Translations under genes and position numbers: made by a program
Assembly (NCBI RefSeq): GCF_002111585.1
Contig: NZ_LUTP01000025.1
Span: 1 to 57,462 of the forward strand
Length of the DNA: 57,462 nucleotides
Direction of reading: 5' to 3'
Source: Lonsdalea iberica
GTDB lineage: Bacteria > Pseudomonadota > Gammaproteobacteria > Enterobacterales > Enterobacteriaceae
Shown here: positions 44,957 through 54,667 of the stretch, piece by piece
Layout of the letters: each line of letters opens with the position of its first letter
Numbering within the stretch: position 1 is the first letter of the stretch
Notes under the pieces: model-generated
What the model was told of the DNA's origin: nothing
Seen by the model: only the letters and a program-made list of their open reading frames with translations
The model's database searches: none

Positions 44957-47590
44957 TCAGCCCTCCACCTCTGAAACGAACAGGCCGTCATTCACGCTGA
45001 AGCGAATACGCGCGATCGCTTCGCCTGCGGAGATCCGTTGCAGCAGTTGCAACGACACTGGCGGCAGCAAATGACCGTCGATCACGGACTCCAACATACG
45101 CGCGCCGTTTTCGCTGCGGTTAGCCAACCGCAAGATCTCTACCGGCACGTCGTCGTCGATCATCACTTCAGCGCCGAAGCGAGCTTTCAGCAGATTGACC
45201 AGACGAGACAACTTGCCGTGGACGATTTCGACCAGCGTATCCTGAGCCAGCGGCAGGTAAGGAATGACTTCCATGCGCGCCAGCAGCGCTGGTTTGAAGA
45301 AGCCCGCCAGTTCGGGATAGAGCGCATCCAGCAGATCGTCCTGCCGGTCGGCGTAATCCACGATGGTCTGGAAGCCCAGGTTGGAGGTCAGGAAGAAGAC
45401 GACGTTCTTACAGTCGATGAGTCGACCTTCGCCATCCGCCAGCTCCCCTTTATCGAAGGCCTGATAGAACAGGTTCAGCACGTCAGGATGCGCTTTCTCG
45501 ACTTCGTCCAGCAGCACAACCGAGTACGGTTTCTGGCGGATGGCTTCCGTCAGGATACCGCCCTCGCCGAAGCCGACGTAGCCCGGAGGCGAGCCAATCA
45601 GGCGAGACACCGTGTGTTTCTCCTGATATTCCGACATGTTGATGGTCGTCAGGTAGTTACGGCCGCCGAACATAAGGTCGGCGATCTGTAAGACGGTTTC
45701 GGTCTTGCCGACGCCGCTTGGGCCGACCAGCAGGAACGCCCCCAGCGGACGGCCGGGACGTCGCAGATCGGCGCGGGCGGTCAGCAAATGTTTGTGCAGT
45801 TGGGCAATCGCCAGGTCCTGCCCTTTAATGTTGGCGCTGAGGTGCGACGGCAACTGGGTAACAACGTCCAGTTCGCCTTGGGAAATGCGGTTCAGCGGCA
45901 CGCCGGTCCACTCGGCGATCACAGCGGCGACCTGTGATTTATCCACGTGCGCGGAGACCAGAATGGCGTCTTCCTGCAAGGCGGCTAGTGCCTGTTCACG
46001 CTCGGCCAGACGCTGCGTGGCGTCCGTCAGCGACAGAGTTTCCTCATCCAGGGTGACCTCGTCGGTCAGTTCATCGGCCAGCAGCGCCGCGCGCAGTGCG
46101 ATCACCTCGCCGACCAACGCCTGCTGGGCCTGCCAGTCCGTGTTCACGGCGGTCAGCTCCGCTTCATCGGCCTGCTGAGCGTCGCGCAGCAACGCCAGTC
46201 TTTCCGCATTGTCGCCCAGACCGATTCGGGTCTGACGCTCCAGCTGAAGAATTTCCTGCGTGCGCTGATGCAGCTGATTCTGCAAATGGCTGATGGCGCG
46301 CGGCGGCGTGGTCAGGTTGATGGCGACGCGCGCGCAGGCCGTATCGAGCACGTCGATGGCTTTATCCGGCAGCTGTCGGCCCGAGATATAGCGTGAAGAC
46401 AGCTGGGCCGCGGCATGCAGCGCCGCTTCGTCGATCAGAACACCGTGCGCCTTTTCGTAAATGCTGCGCAGACCACGCAGGATGACGGTGGCCTCTTCCG
46501 CGTCCGGCTCGCCCACTTTGACCATCTGGAAACGGCGCGACAGCGCTGCGTCTTTCTCGACGTATTTCTTATATTCGCTCCAGGTCGTGGCGGCGATGGT
46601 CCGCAGCTCGCCGCGCGCCAGCGCCGGTTTGATCAGGTTGGACACGTCCAGCCCGCCGGCCTGATTGCCCGCGCCGATCAGCGTGTGAGCTTCATCAATG
46701 AACAGAATGATGGGCTGAGGCGAGGTTTTCACCTCCTGCATCACCCCTTTGAATCGTTTTTCGAATTCGCCTTTGACGGCGGCGCCCGCCTGCATCGCGC
46801 CTAAGTCCAGCGACAGCAGCTCGACGTTGCGCATTTTCTCAGGCACCAGATCCGCCACGATACGCAGCGCCAGACCTTCTATCAGCGCGCTTTTACCCAC
46901 GCCGGCTTCACCCACCACGATCGGGTTGTTCTTGCGGCGGCGCGACAGGATATCAATCATCAGATCTATCTCTTTATCGCGGCACAACACCGGATCCAGC
47001 TTACCCGCGCGGGCCTGCTCGGTGACGTTATCAGTAAAGCGAGCCAGCAGCGACGCATCGCCCTGAGGGGCTGACGCCGCGCCGCCCGCGTTGCCGGGAG
47101 TCGTAGACGACACTTCCGTTTCCGCGGAGTCTTTCACCCACTCGTCGAACTGCTGACGCAGCAGTTCCCGGTTGACCTTTGCCAGCGATCGCGTGACCGT
47201 ACCGGCGAGGTAGCGATTGGGAGTCATCAGCAGGACCAGCAGCAGCACACCGCTACGCAGCGTGGCGTGCTGCATCTCGGCGGACGCCAGTAGCCAGCTG
47301 TCCTGCAGCCACTCAATCAGCAGCGGCGAAAACGAGGGATAGCCCTGGTCGTACTCTTTATCGACGCCAGACGGCTGCAGCAGCTGCGTCAGCTCATCCA
47401 CATCCACCTCGGCGCGCTTGAGGATCTGACGCACGTCGCTTAACGGCGTGTCCAACATTTTCAGCAGCAGGTGCTCGACCCGGATTTCCGCGCCCTGGCA
47501 ATTCACACACAGGGCCGCGGCCTCTTCCAGCATGTGTCGACAAATCGGATTGAGCCGTTCAACCAACACCGGCAGTTCTATTCGAATCAT
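44957..47590 (-). CDS. clpV: T6SS sheath-recycling ATPase ClpV (TssH)
   Basis: 877 residues. Clp N-domain (about 10-140), AAA+ domain 1 with Walker A GEAGVGKS (227-234) and Walker B ILFIDEAHTLIGAG, middle coiled domain, AAA+ domain 2 with GPSGVGKT near 613 and VVLLDEVEKAHPD, and a ClpB D2-small C-terminus. It disassembles contracted TssB/TssC sheath in the cytoplasm. It follows tssL by 16 bases. Full length with both ATP sites intact. Confidence 0.96.
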   Translation of the reverse strand: MIRIELPVLVERLNPICRHMLEEAAALCVNCQGAEIRVEHLLLKMLDTPLSDVRQILKRAEVDVDELTQLLQPSGVDKEYDQGYPSFSPLLIEWLQDSWLLASAEMQHATLRSGVLLLVLLMTPNRYLAGTVTRSLAKVNRELLRQQFDEWVKDSAETEVSSTTPGNAGGAASAPQGDASLLARFTDNVTEQARAGKLDPVLCRDKEIDLMIDILSRRRKNNPIVVGEAGVGKSALIEGLALRIVADLVPEKMRNVELLSLDLGAMQAGAAVKGEFEKRFKGVMQEVKTSPQPIILFIDEAHTLIGAGNQAGGLDVSNLIKPALARGELRTIAATTWSEYKKYVEKDAALSRRFQMVKVGEPDAEEATVILRGLRSIYEKAHGVLIDEAALHAAAQLSSRYISGRQLPDKAIDVLDTACARVAINLTTPPRAISHLQNQLHQRTQEILQLERQTRIGLGDNAERLALLRDAQQADEAELTAVNTDWQAQQALVGEVIALRAALLADELTDEVTLDEETLSLTDATQRLAEREQALAALQEDAILVSAHVDKSQVAAVIAEWTGVPLNRISQGELDVVTQLPSHLSANIKGQDLAIAQLHKHLLTARADLRRPGRPLGAFLLVGPSGVGKTETVLQIADLMFGGRNYLTTINMSEYQEKHTVSRLIGSPPGYVGFGEGGILTEAIRQKPYSVVLLDEVEKAHPDVLNLFYQAFDKGELADGEGRLIDCKNVVFFLTSNLGFQTIVDYADRQDDLLDALYPELAGFFKPALLARMEVIPYLPLAQDTLVEIVHGKLSRLVNLLKARFGAEVMIDDDVPVEILRLANRSENGARMLESVIDGHLLPPVSLQLLQRISAGEAIARIRFSVNDGLFVSEVEG

Positions 47591-47606
47591 CGTGTGATCT
47601 CCTATC

Positions 47607-48383
47607 TTATTTTAATAATTCCCCCAGCTGACGAAGTACGTCCTGGGTCTGATTGCTGAGCTGATAGTGATAAAGACCGAAGATCGCCGCTAACGCCACG
47701 CTGACGCATAAAAACAGCGTGAAGAGCGAAATCTGCCTGCGCATCCGGTAGCCGGAGGATTGCTGCCCCAGATCGAGATGAAAAACGGAGGGCGTCTCGG
47801 CCGGTTCCGGATGCAGAATGTCGTGCAGTTTGCGGACAATACCTTCGAATTCGTCGCGGCCTTGCGTCATCACGCGGTAGCGGCCTTCAAATCCCAGGCA
47901 CAGACAGAGATAGATGAACTCCAGAATGTCCCGGTAATGGACCGGATCGGTCTGCAATTTGCCAAGCAGGACAAAGACCTTCTCACCGCCCCAGGTTTCG
48001 TTGTGGAAACGGGTCAGCAGCGAATGCTCCGACCACACGCTCTGGCTGCCCCATTCGCGGCCCATGACGGCCTCGTCGATATAGGTGCAGAGGATGTAGC
48101 GAAACGACAAAATGACGCCGTTTTCATAGCCATGCGTAATCAGCTCCTGCTCAATGGCCTGAATTTCCGACACCACTTTCTGGTACAGGTCGGGAACCTG
48201 GTCATACGTCGTCAAATGACGCACGCGTTCCACCATGCCCAGCAGCGGCGTCACGGCGTCAATCATGGGGTTGATGCTCTGGCCGCGTAGCCGAAACCAA
48301 TAGTCTGAGTCCATATCCAGCTGTTGGGCATGGTCGTACAGTAAGTCGCCCAGCAGCTCATTGCGGATCACATCGATCGTCAT
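47607..48383 (-). CDS. tssL: T6SS membrane complex protein TssL (DotU)
   Basis: 258 residues. Cytoplasmic DotU domain (RYILCTYIDEAVM, FHNETWGGEKVFVLL, CLCLGFEGRYRV are the family signatures), then one transmembrane segment at about 221-240 (ISLFTLFLCVSVALAAIFGL) and a very short periplasmic tail. No OmpA/peptidoglycan-binding extension, so the complex lacks that anchor in TssL itself. It follows tssK by 19 bases. Confidence 0.95.
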   Translation of the reverse strand: MTIDVIRNELLGDLLYDHAQQLDMDSDYWFRLRGQSINPMIDAVTPLLGMVERVRHLTTYDQVPDLYQKVVSEIQAIEQELITHGYENGVILSFRYILCTYIDEAVMGREWGSQSVWSEHSLLTRFHNETWGGEKVFVLLGKLQTDPVHYRDILEFIYLCLCLGFEGRYRVMTQGRDEFEGIVRKLHDILHPEPAETPSVFHLDLGQQSSGYRMRRQISLFTLFLCVSVALAAIFGLYHYQLSNQTQDVLRQLGELLK

Positions 48384-48402
48384 CTAGCTCTTCCCCCGGT
48401 AA

Positions 48403-49737
48403 TTAGCTACGAATAGCCCAAAGCTGCATATCCAGATCCGGGAAGTCCCCGGCAATATGAAACGCCAGCGTATTGTCGCCCACCAGCATCTGCCAGGCGG
48501 CGCTCTGCCGATCCAGCTGGAAATAGCTGTAGCCCGCGTGGTACGGCAGCTGACGCGGCGCTACCGGCAGCGGCAGCAGCGGAACGCCCGGCAGCTGCAG
48601 GCTGATCAGCTCGCGGATCTTGTCGCTGGACGCCACTTTGGTCTGCTGCAACAGCTGTTTGCGCAGCTGCTCCTGCGGCATTCTGGCGCGTACCGCCAGG
48701 ACGAAGTCGGCGCTCGCCATCAGTTCGCTGTCGCCGACCATCGCGATCATCACGCCGTACTGGTGTTTACGCAGCTGCAACGAAACGGCACGCGGAGACA
48801 GCACGGTGCTCAGCGCCTGACGGAACGCCATCATCAGCGGCTCAAAGCTGCTCTGCTGGTCATCGTGGCGATAGGCGGGAAATTCCGGCGGCAGGCGGGA
48901 TTCGTCCGTGAACGTCATCAATTCGCCGCAGACCTGTACCAGCGCTTCATGCAGACGCTCCGGATGCAGCGTGCCCATACGCGCCAGATGCGACAACAGC
49001 GGCTGCGCGCGGTTGAGCAGCTGCAACATCATGAATTCGGCGACGTCGGCGACGCCCTGCTGTCCCGGCGCGGCAATGCGTTGCGCCAGGCTGCGGGCGC
49101 GTTCGGCCACCAGCCCGGCGGACTCGCCGAGGAAGCGCTTGAGCGTCGGGATCGCCGAGATGCTGATGCTGCATGGCATGAAATTCGGGTCCAGCACCAG
49201 GCCGCCGTCCGGACGTTTATCCAGAATCTGGGCTATCGCCAGCGAGGCGTAGGCGCTGCGGTCGTCCCGCTCCAGCATCAGGCGCAGACTGACCTGCCCC
49301 ACTTCCAGCGAGACGACGTCGCCGCCTTCGCTGTGCAGATCGCGCACGTCGTGACGGTGCGCATGCAGACGCGTCGCAATCTGCTGACCGCCGTGGTTAA
49401 CCTCGCTCACGCCGCTGACGGACAGCGGGATGGCCAGATAGACCTTCTGGTTGACCACCGACGCATCGGTGATCTCCAGCGGCTGCGGCAGCATGTCATC
49501 GCTTGGAATGTTAAAGACGGTGCCGTCCGGCATGATCCCGGTAGCGGACACCAGCGCGATACGCCCGAAGTTCAGATACTCTTCGTTAATAGTCAGCGAC
49601 TGAAGGCCGTAGAAAAAATCGCCCATCGCGCTCAGACGCGCATGCAGGGTGTAATCCGTATGCCTTTGCTGCTGTTGAAAATGCTGAGGTTTGATGAATA
49701 AACCTTCACGCCAAATAATCCGATTTCGGCTCGACAT
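48403..49737 (-). CDS. tssK: T6SS baseplate protein TssK
   Basis: 444 residues, usual length. Starts with the family N-terminus RIIWREGLFIKPQHFQQQQ. Trimeric adaptor linking the baseplate to the TssJLM complex. Other conserved stretches: NLRIGL-like INEEYLNFGRIAL, DPNFMPCSISISA and the C-terminal AFHIAGDFPDLDMQLWAI. It follows tssJ by two bases. Confidence 0.95.
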   Translation of the reverse strand: MSSRNRIIWREGLFIKPQHFQQQQRHTDYTLHARLSAMGDFFYGLQSLTINEEYLNFGRIALVSATGIMPDGTVFNIPSDDMLPQPLEITDASVVNQKVYLAIPLSVSGVSEVNHGGQQIATRLHAHRHDVRDLHSEGGDVVSLEVGQVSLRLMLERDDRSAYASLAIAQILDKRPDGGLVLDPNFMPCSISISAIPTLKRFLGESAGLVAERARSLAQRIAAPGQQGVADVAEFMMLQLLNRAQPLLSHLARMGTLHPERLHEALVQVCGELMTFTDESRLPPEFPAYRHDDQQSSFEPLMMAFRQALSTVLSPRAVSLQLRKHQYGVMIAMVGDSELMASADFVLAVRARMPQEQLRKQLLQQTKVASSDKIRELISLQLPGVPLLPLPVAPRQLPYHAGYSYFQLDRQSAAWQMLVGDNTLAFHIAGDFPDLDMQLWAIRS

Positions 49738-49739
49738 AG

Positions 49740-50255
49740 CTATTCTTCTTCTTTTTGGAGTTCGACTTCATCCAGACGCAGATGCACGAGAATCTGATAG
49801 GCCCGTCCGGTATTTTTCAATTTAATCACCTTGCGCCATTCAGCGCTGTCGGGATCCGCATAGCGTGCGACGACGCCGATATAACGGATCTTCTCATCCA
49901 GCTTGACCGGCGGCAGATACTTGAACTGTCCCGGCAGCAAGGTGTAGTCCTGGTGGTCGATGTAATTCTTGCCCAGCGATTTCTCCAGATCGGCCGTCAC
50001 CTGGTCGTAGTCCGTCGCCAGCAGCTTGGAGTCCTCCGACAGCATGACGATCTGAAACTCAATCGGCGCCGCTTCCCCACTCTCATTGGGGTTCACGTCC
50101 GGCTCGGCAAGCAGACTGAACCCAGCGGTCGAGGGCTGGCTATCGTTGCTCCCCACCTGAATATCCGGGTTCATCGCAACGTCAGCCATCTTGCCCATTG
50201 TGGTACAGCCTGAAAGCAGCAGTAATACCCCGGAAAGCAAGAATGTCCGCAGCAT
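49740..50255 (-). CDS. tssJ: T6SS outer membrane lipoprotein TssJ
   Basis: 171 residues. Lipoprotein signal with lipobox LSGC (Cys17). The periplasmic beta-sandwich shows family features VMLSEDSKLLATDYDQ, LLPGQFKYLPPVKLDEKIRYIGVVARYAD. It anchors the membrane complex to the outer membrane by binding TssM. Its ATG overlaps the tagH stop by one base. Confidence 0.94.
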   Translation of the reverse strand: MLRTFLLSGVLLLLSGCTTMGKMADVAMNPDIQVGSNDSQPSTAGFSLLAEPDVNPNESGEAAPIEFQIVMLSEDSKLLATDYDQVTADLEKSLGKNYIDHQDYTLLPGQFKYLPPVKLDEKIRYIGVVARYADPDSAEWRKVIKLKNTGRAYQILVHLRLDEVELQKEEE

Positions 50256-51493
50256 CAGATCAACTCCTGTTGCTCACGGACGACGCGGTCGTAGGCTTGG
50301 GAATACACCTGCTGGAACAGCTTCTGGAATCCCTGTTGGCGCTCGGACGTCAGTTCGCGGAAGTAGTGCTGGTACATGGACCAGGCCCAACCGTCGTCCA
50401 TCGGGTTTTGCTCGCCGGAACGGCGATAGTGTTCGAAGCGCTTGAGCAGCACGTCAGGGGAGAACGCCTGCAAGATGCTGTCCAGCGCGGTCGCGATCGC
50501 CTGCTGGTTGGCGACGTGGTGAATACGCACGTTGCGCAGGACCTCGTCGACGGCGGCAGGCGCGGAAAGGTGCACCGGACTTTTCTCTTCGGCGAACAGC
50601 AGCGCCAGCGTGTCGTGGTAGTCCAGGCTCAGGCGCAGCGGGTTATCTTCAATTGGACGCAGATGTTTGTCCGATAGCGCCGCCTGATCGGCCTGCAGCG
50701 TCAACAACCCTTCAATCATGGCGCGCAGCGTTTTTCCCATTTCTTCCAGGAAGTTGCTGAGATGCTGATTGTTGCCGATGTTCAACGTCTGACCGAGGCC
50801 GCGCATCAGCGGGGCCAGCGCGTTTTGATCGATGTTGTCGCCACCGGTCAGCGAATCGAAACGGTCCTGAATAGCGGGTAGCTCGAGAAATTCCTGGTCC
50901 ATGGTGCCCTCAACGGCTGAAGAAGAAGTAGATGAAACACGAGTCGTGGTGGAGAATTCGGGTGTTCCCCGCGTCTCCTCGGTAAGGAATGCGTTTGCCC
51001 CGGTTTGCTCCTGCTGCAACGCCAGCAGCGGGTCGCTGGCCGGGGACGGCGAAGACGCCTGTTCGGTGTTCTCTGCGGCCTTTTCCTGAGCGAGCCAGTC
51101 ATCCAGCTCATTCTCGGAGCGGTTGCCGATAATCTGCGCCAGCTCCGGCTCCGCGCTGACCTTGCCCATATACACCCGCAGCCTGAACGGTCCGACCGTC
51201 AGTTCGTCGCCCTGATCCAGGAAGACTTTTCTTGAACGCCCAATGGGCGACGTCGCGCCGTTGATGAAGGTCTGGCCGCTGAGATCGCACAGGCAGAAGC
51301 GCCCGTCATGCACTTCAATACGCGCATGTTCAGGCAGTACCGAGCCCAGCCGATCTTTCAGCTGCCAACTATCTTGCTCCGAGGAGCCCAGCGAGCCGCC
51401 GCCTTGATGAAACTGGTATTGAACCTGGGAGTTGCCTTCGAGCTGTTCGCTGTTCAGCACAACCAGAGAAAGTTGTTGATTGAGTTCGTTCAC
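50255..51493 (-). CDS. tagH: T6SS FHA-domain protein TagH (VasC)
   Basis: 412 residues from a GTG at 51493. N-terminal FHA domain (about 20-100; RLGSVLPEHARIEVHDGRF and NGATSPIG are typical), an acidic Ser/Thr-rich linker (about 110-195) and a C-terminal T6SS FHA-associated domain (about 200-412). The GTG is chosen because GCAGGAG sits five bases upstream, overlapping the tssG stop; a TTG six codons earlier would swallow that site. No Ser/Thr kinase (PpkA) or phosphatase (PppA) gene is in the cluster. Confidence 0.9.
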   Translation of the reverse strand: MNELNQQLSLVVLNSEQLEGNSQVQYQFHQGGGSLGSSEQDSWQLKDRLGSVLPEHARIEVHDGRFCLCDLSGQTFINGATSPIGRSRKVFLDQGDELTVGPFRLRVYMGKVSAEPELAQIIGNRSENELDDWLAQEKAAENTEQASSPSPASDPLLALQQEQTGANAFLTEETRGTPEFSTTTRVSSTSSSAVEGTMDQEFLELPAIQDRFDSLTGGDNIDQNALAPLMRGLGQTLNIGNNQHLSNFLEEMGKTLRAMIEGLLTLQADQAALSDKHLRPIEDNPLRLSLDYHDTLALLFAEEKSPVHLSAPAAVDEVLRNVRIHHVANQQAIATALDSILQAFSPDVLLKRFEHYRRSGEQNPMDDGWAWSMYQHYFRELTSERQQGFQKLFQQVYSQAYDRVVREQQELI

Positions 51494-51495
51494 GA

Positions 51496-52494
51496 TTACT
51501 CCTGCACGCAAATAGTCACATCAGGCTCGCTCGGCGGCTCGCCGAGAAAGCTGCTCCATCCCAAACGAGCGCTCTGCTCATGTCCCAGGCGAAGCCCTTT
51601 CGCTTCTCCTAAACCAAATCCCAGCCGCAAGTCCCACGCGCACTGGTCGCGCAGGATGAAGGAAACGAAGCGCACCAGCGGCTCGAAATGTTCGCCGTTA
51701 GGCAGAAACTGCAAAAACTGTGCGAAGCTCAGATTGTTGATTTTCAGCAAGAATTTCCCTGCGCAGTCATTAACCTTGTCGCCGATGACGAAGTCGTTGC
51801 CCATCGTGGAGTTGGCCATTCCCAACCGATTTTGCTGGTCCGCATGAATCGGCACTTTGCGCGCCTGCCACGCGATGACATCGACCATTTCGAGGTCGAA
51901 ACAGTGCGCGACCAGCCCAGCCACCACTTCCGGCGAGCGACTCGGGCTTGCCAGCATCCCGGCGTACGACAGCATTTTGGCCCGGTTAACCGGCAGGCTT
52001 TCGCGCACGGCGTCATTGCCCAGCCCCACCAGCGCAAACATCAGCCGCGAAAATCCGTCTTCCCCTTCATCCTGAAAGCGGACGTGGTAACGGTATTTAC
52101 GCCAGAGGCGATGCAGCAGCGTCAGCAGGCGGTGGTGGAAGAAGTCCAGAAACGCGCCCAGTTTCTGTTCGCCCTGCGCATACTCCCAGGCCAGATCGTC
52201 CAGATAGTAGCCAGGCATGGGTGACTGACTGCCATGCAGCCCCATGAACGCGACTTCCAGCACGTGGCCCTGCGTTTCGTCCTGCGTAATGCCTTGTATA
52301 TCGCTGCTGTGAAAGCCCAGGGACGCGGTGGATTTGAACCTTATGCGCTCCTGTTCAGGGCGGTAGTCCAGCCCCCGCTCCTGATCCACACCTTCCAGTC
52401 GATTGACGAGTTCAACCAGCTGGAAAAAATTGAAGCGCGGCGCATCATCCCGAAACATCACATCATGGAGTGCTGACCTATCTGGACTGGCCAT
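51496..52494 (-). CDS. tssG: T6SS baseplate protein TssG
   Basis: 332 residues. Baseplate wedge component that works with TssF. Family patterns: APRFNFFQLVELVNRLEG near the N-terminus and FLDFFHHRLLTLLHRLWRKYR in the middle, GMLASPSRS. The ATG at 52494 has AAGGAG eight bases upstream and overlaps the tssF coding end by 37 bases. Only two bases separate its stop from the tagH start. Confidence 0.94.
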   Translation of the reverse strand: MASPDRSALHDVMFRDDAPRFNFFQLVELVNRLEGVDQERGLDYRPEQERIRFKSTASLGFHSSDIQGITQDETQGHVLEVAFMGLHGSQSPMPGYYLDDLAWEYAQGEQKLGAFLDFFHHRLLTLLHRLWRKYRYHVRFQDEGEDGFSRLMFALVGLGNDAVRESLPVNRAKMLSYAGMLASPSRSPEVVAGLVAHCFDLEMVDVIAWQARKVPIHADQQNRLGMANSTMGNDFVIGDKVNDCAGKFLLKINNLSFAQFLQFLPNGEHFEPLVRFVSFILRDQCAWDLRLGFGLGEAKGLRLGHEQSARLGWSSFLGEPPSEPDVTICVQE

Positions 52495-54224
52495 TTGTAG
52501 CGCTCCTTGTTATCAAGGTTGATGATTTCCAATAGGTGGAAGGCGTTGACACTGGCGTAAAGCGAGAAGAAATGCGCCAGTACGGTGCCGAACAGATACA
52601 GCTCGCCCTCGCTGGCAAAGGCAGACTGATACACGGACAGCACCGACTTCAGTCCACGCACCGGCATGCCGCGAATCAGCCGATCTATCGGCGTGGTTTC
52701 AATCGACTCGATCCCAGCCAGACGTTTACGGGACGCTTGCTCCGCCTGTTTATCGTGCAGTGCCGGGAAGTCATACGTCCGCAGGATCTGCACCAACGCA
52801 TCGCGGCGCAGCAGCGAGACATAGTTCAGCGACAGGTTGGAGATCAGCGTCCAGTGCAGGCTGCCGTCTAACGCGGGACGCAGCGGCCGGGTTGGACGGA
52901 TAATATTTCTGAACGTCGCGAACGACGGCGAGCTGCCGGTTGTCTTGCAGACGGCGCCGACAGGCAGCTGCGACGCTTTGGAGCGGTTGGTACAGGTCAG
53001 CGAGACCGAGATGGATTCGTCCATATCGACCGCTTCGGTTTCATCGCCACGCACAAACGACAGCGCATGATCGAAACCGTCGCCGCTGACCGCCTCGCGC
53101 ACGCGGCTGCGGTAGTACAACGCCAGACGGCCCTTCGCACGCTCGATTTGATGCTGGAAGCTTTCGAACGGCTGATATTGACGCGGCTCGCCACGAGCGC
53201 GTCCCATGTGCCCTTCGATCCACCCTTCGACTTTGTCCACCGAGAAAATCTCGTAGGCGTCCGCATGCCGATAGCTGGCCTTGAGCGGGTACTCCGTCTG
53301 GCGGCCATTGAGGTTGATCGGCTCGCTGTCATGCTGGAACAGATTGATCGCCGGTACGCAGTTCAGCATGAAAGAGTCAGGACGGATTTTGAGTTCCGCG
53401 GGCAGCGGGCAGGCAAAACAGAAATGGATTTTGAAGTCAGTGACCGATAGCGGTTGGTTCGGCCAGTCCGCACCGGAAAGCTGGAAGAACAGGAAGGCTT
53501 CTGGGAAGCAGAAAAATTCCTGCAGAATTCGGTAGCCGGAATAGACGTTGCTTGGATAAGGCAGCAGTGCGTCTTCCCGTTCGAAGCCGATGGTTTTTAA
53601 TGTACTGGCTTCTTGTCTGAATCTTGTCCCATCGATTTCAAGCTCGATGTGGGAGAGCTTACTGGAGAGCCAGAAATAGAGTTCATAGGCGGTGTAGCTG
53701 TCGCCTCCCAGATAAAACCGCAGCTTGTCCAATTGCAGCTCGTTGAGCAGCATCGGCCCATGCAGATTGAAGTCCAGGCTGATTTTGGAGAGGTCGTTAC
53801 CGCTTTGTACGCTGATGTCGCGGATATCCGCAGGATACACCCAGGCGTCATGACAGGTTTGAAAATGGCACACAACGTCGTCGACTGGCTGGCTATCCAG
53901 CATACAGCCGCGGCTGATTAAGGCCGGTCGCGCAATGGCTCCAGGGATCACTGAGAACTGCATGATGGTCATGCTGGGAACCGGACGGAGATAGTTCGGC
54001 CAAAGCATGCCCAGCAGCCCGTGGGTCAATTCAGGAAATTCATCCTCAATTTTTGCCCGCAAACTTCCCGTCAGAAAAGCAAACCCCTCCAGCAGCCTTT
54101 CGACGTCCGGATCGGTGGTTTGTTCTGATAGAAAACGGGTAAGTTCAGGGTGGGCATCGGCAAACTGGCGTCCTTGCAGACGCAGGTAAGCTATTTCATC
54201 CCTGAAGTAGTGTTCCAGAAGCAT
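52458..54224 (-). CDS. tssF: T6SS baseplate protein TssF
   Basis: 588 residues, usual length. Starts with the family pattern YFRDEIAYLRLQGRQFADAHPELT and DPDVERLLEGFAFLTG. Two copies per wedge pair with TssG in the baseplate. It follows tssE by two bases and overlaps tssG by 37 bases. Confidence 0.95.
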   Translation of the reverse strand: MLLEHYFRDEIAYLRLQGRQFADAHPELTRFLSEQTTDPDVERLLEGFAFLTGSLRAKIEDEFPELTHGLLGMLWPNYLRPVPSMTIMQFSVIPGAIARPALISRGCMLDSQPVDDVVCHFQTCHDAWVYPADIRDISVQSGNDLSKISLDFNLHGPMLLNELQLDKLRFYLGGDSYTAYELYFWLSSKLSHIELEIDGTRFRQEASTLKTIGFEREDALLPYPSNVYSGYRILQEFFCFPEAFLFFQLSGADWPNQPLSVTDFKIHFCFACPLPAELKIRPDSFMLNCVPAINLFQHDSEPINLNGRQTEYPLKASYRHADAYEIFSVDKVEGWIEGHMGRARGEPRQYQPFESFQHQIERAKGRLALYYRSRVREAVSGDGFDHALSFVRGDETEAVDMDESISVSLTCTNRSKASQLPVGAVCKTTGSSPSFATFRNIIRPTRPLRPALDGSLHWTLISNLSLNYVSLLRRDALVQILRTYDFPALHDKQAEQASRKRLAGIESIETTPIDRLIRGMPVRGLKSVLSVYQSAFASEGELYLFGTVLAHFFSLYASVNAFHLLEIINLDNKERYKWPVQIGQHSMM

Positions 54225-54226
54225 AG

Positions 54227-54661
54227 TTACGTCATTCTATAATGTCGGTGACTGTCCATATGGATATTGAAGGAAGTGACCTGCTCCAACTGTTCCAACC
54301 GTACGTGAGCTGTCACCTGAAACGCCATTTCGAGCGGGCTAGATTGATAGTCGTTGGAACTGACTTCGACGTGAACAATGCGCGGTTCATACTGGCAAAT
54401 GCATTGCCGTATCGCCTCACGTATCCGACCACGTATATCTGCTCCGCCCTGCGTCGCGTCATTAAAATCAATGACGCCGAGATCAGGCGCACTGCGACAA
54501 CTTCCCGGACGCGTATTAAGCACTTGGTCGAGTTTGCGTTTTACCGACTCAATCAGGCACTCCAGCTCGTCCTGAGGCGAAGAACTACGACGTTCTTCGC
54601 CCCGGATACGATCGAACAGGCTGGCGGCACTCCCTCTATCCCACGAAGAAAGAGAGGCCAT
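54227..54661 (-). CDS. tssE: T6SS baseplate protein TssE (gp25-like)
   Basis: 144 residues. Gp25/GPW lysozyme-like domain without peptidoglycan activity, the sheath-nucleating wedge component. Patterns SLFDRIRGEE, LNTRPGSCRSAPDLGVIDFND and the family REAIRQCICQYEPRIVHVEV are present. It follows tssC by six bases. Confidence 0.95.
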   Translation of the reverse strand: MASLSSWDRGSAASLFDRIRGEERRSSSPQDELECLIESVKRKLDQVLNTRPGSCRSAPDLGVIDFNDATQGGADIRGRIREAIRQCICQYEPRIVHVEVSSNDYQSSPLEMAFQVTAHVRLEQLEQVTSFNIHMDSHRHYRMT

Positions 54662-54667
54662 CAGGGA

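Noticed and set aside
43968-45074. 368-codon frame opposite vasH
   Set aside because: Antisense shadow; same composition pattern as the others.
48457-49701. 414-codon open frame opposite tssK
   Set aside because: Antisense shadow with very Gln/Arg/His-rich composition; tssK is unambiguous on the other strand.
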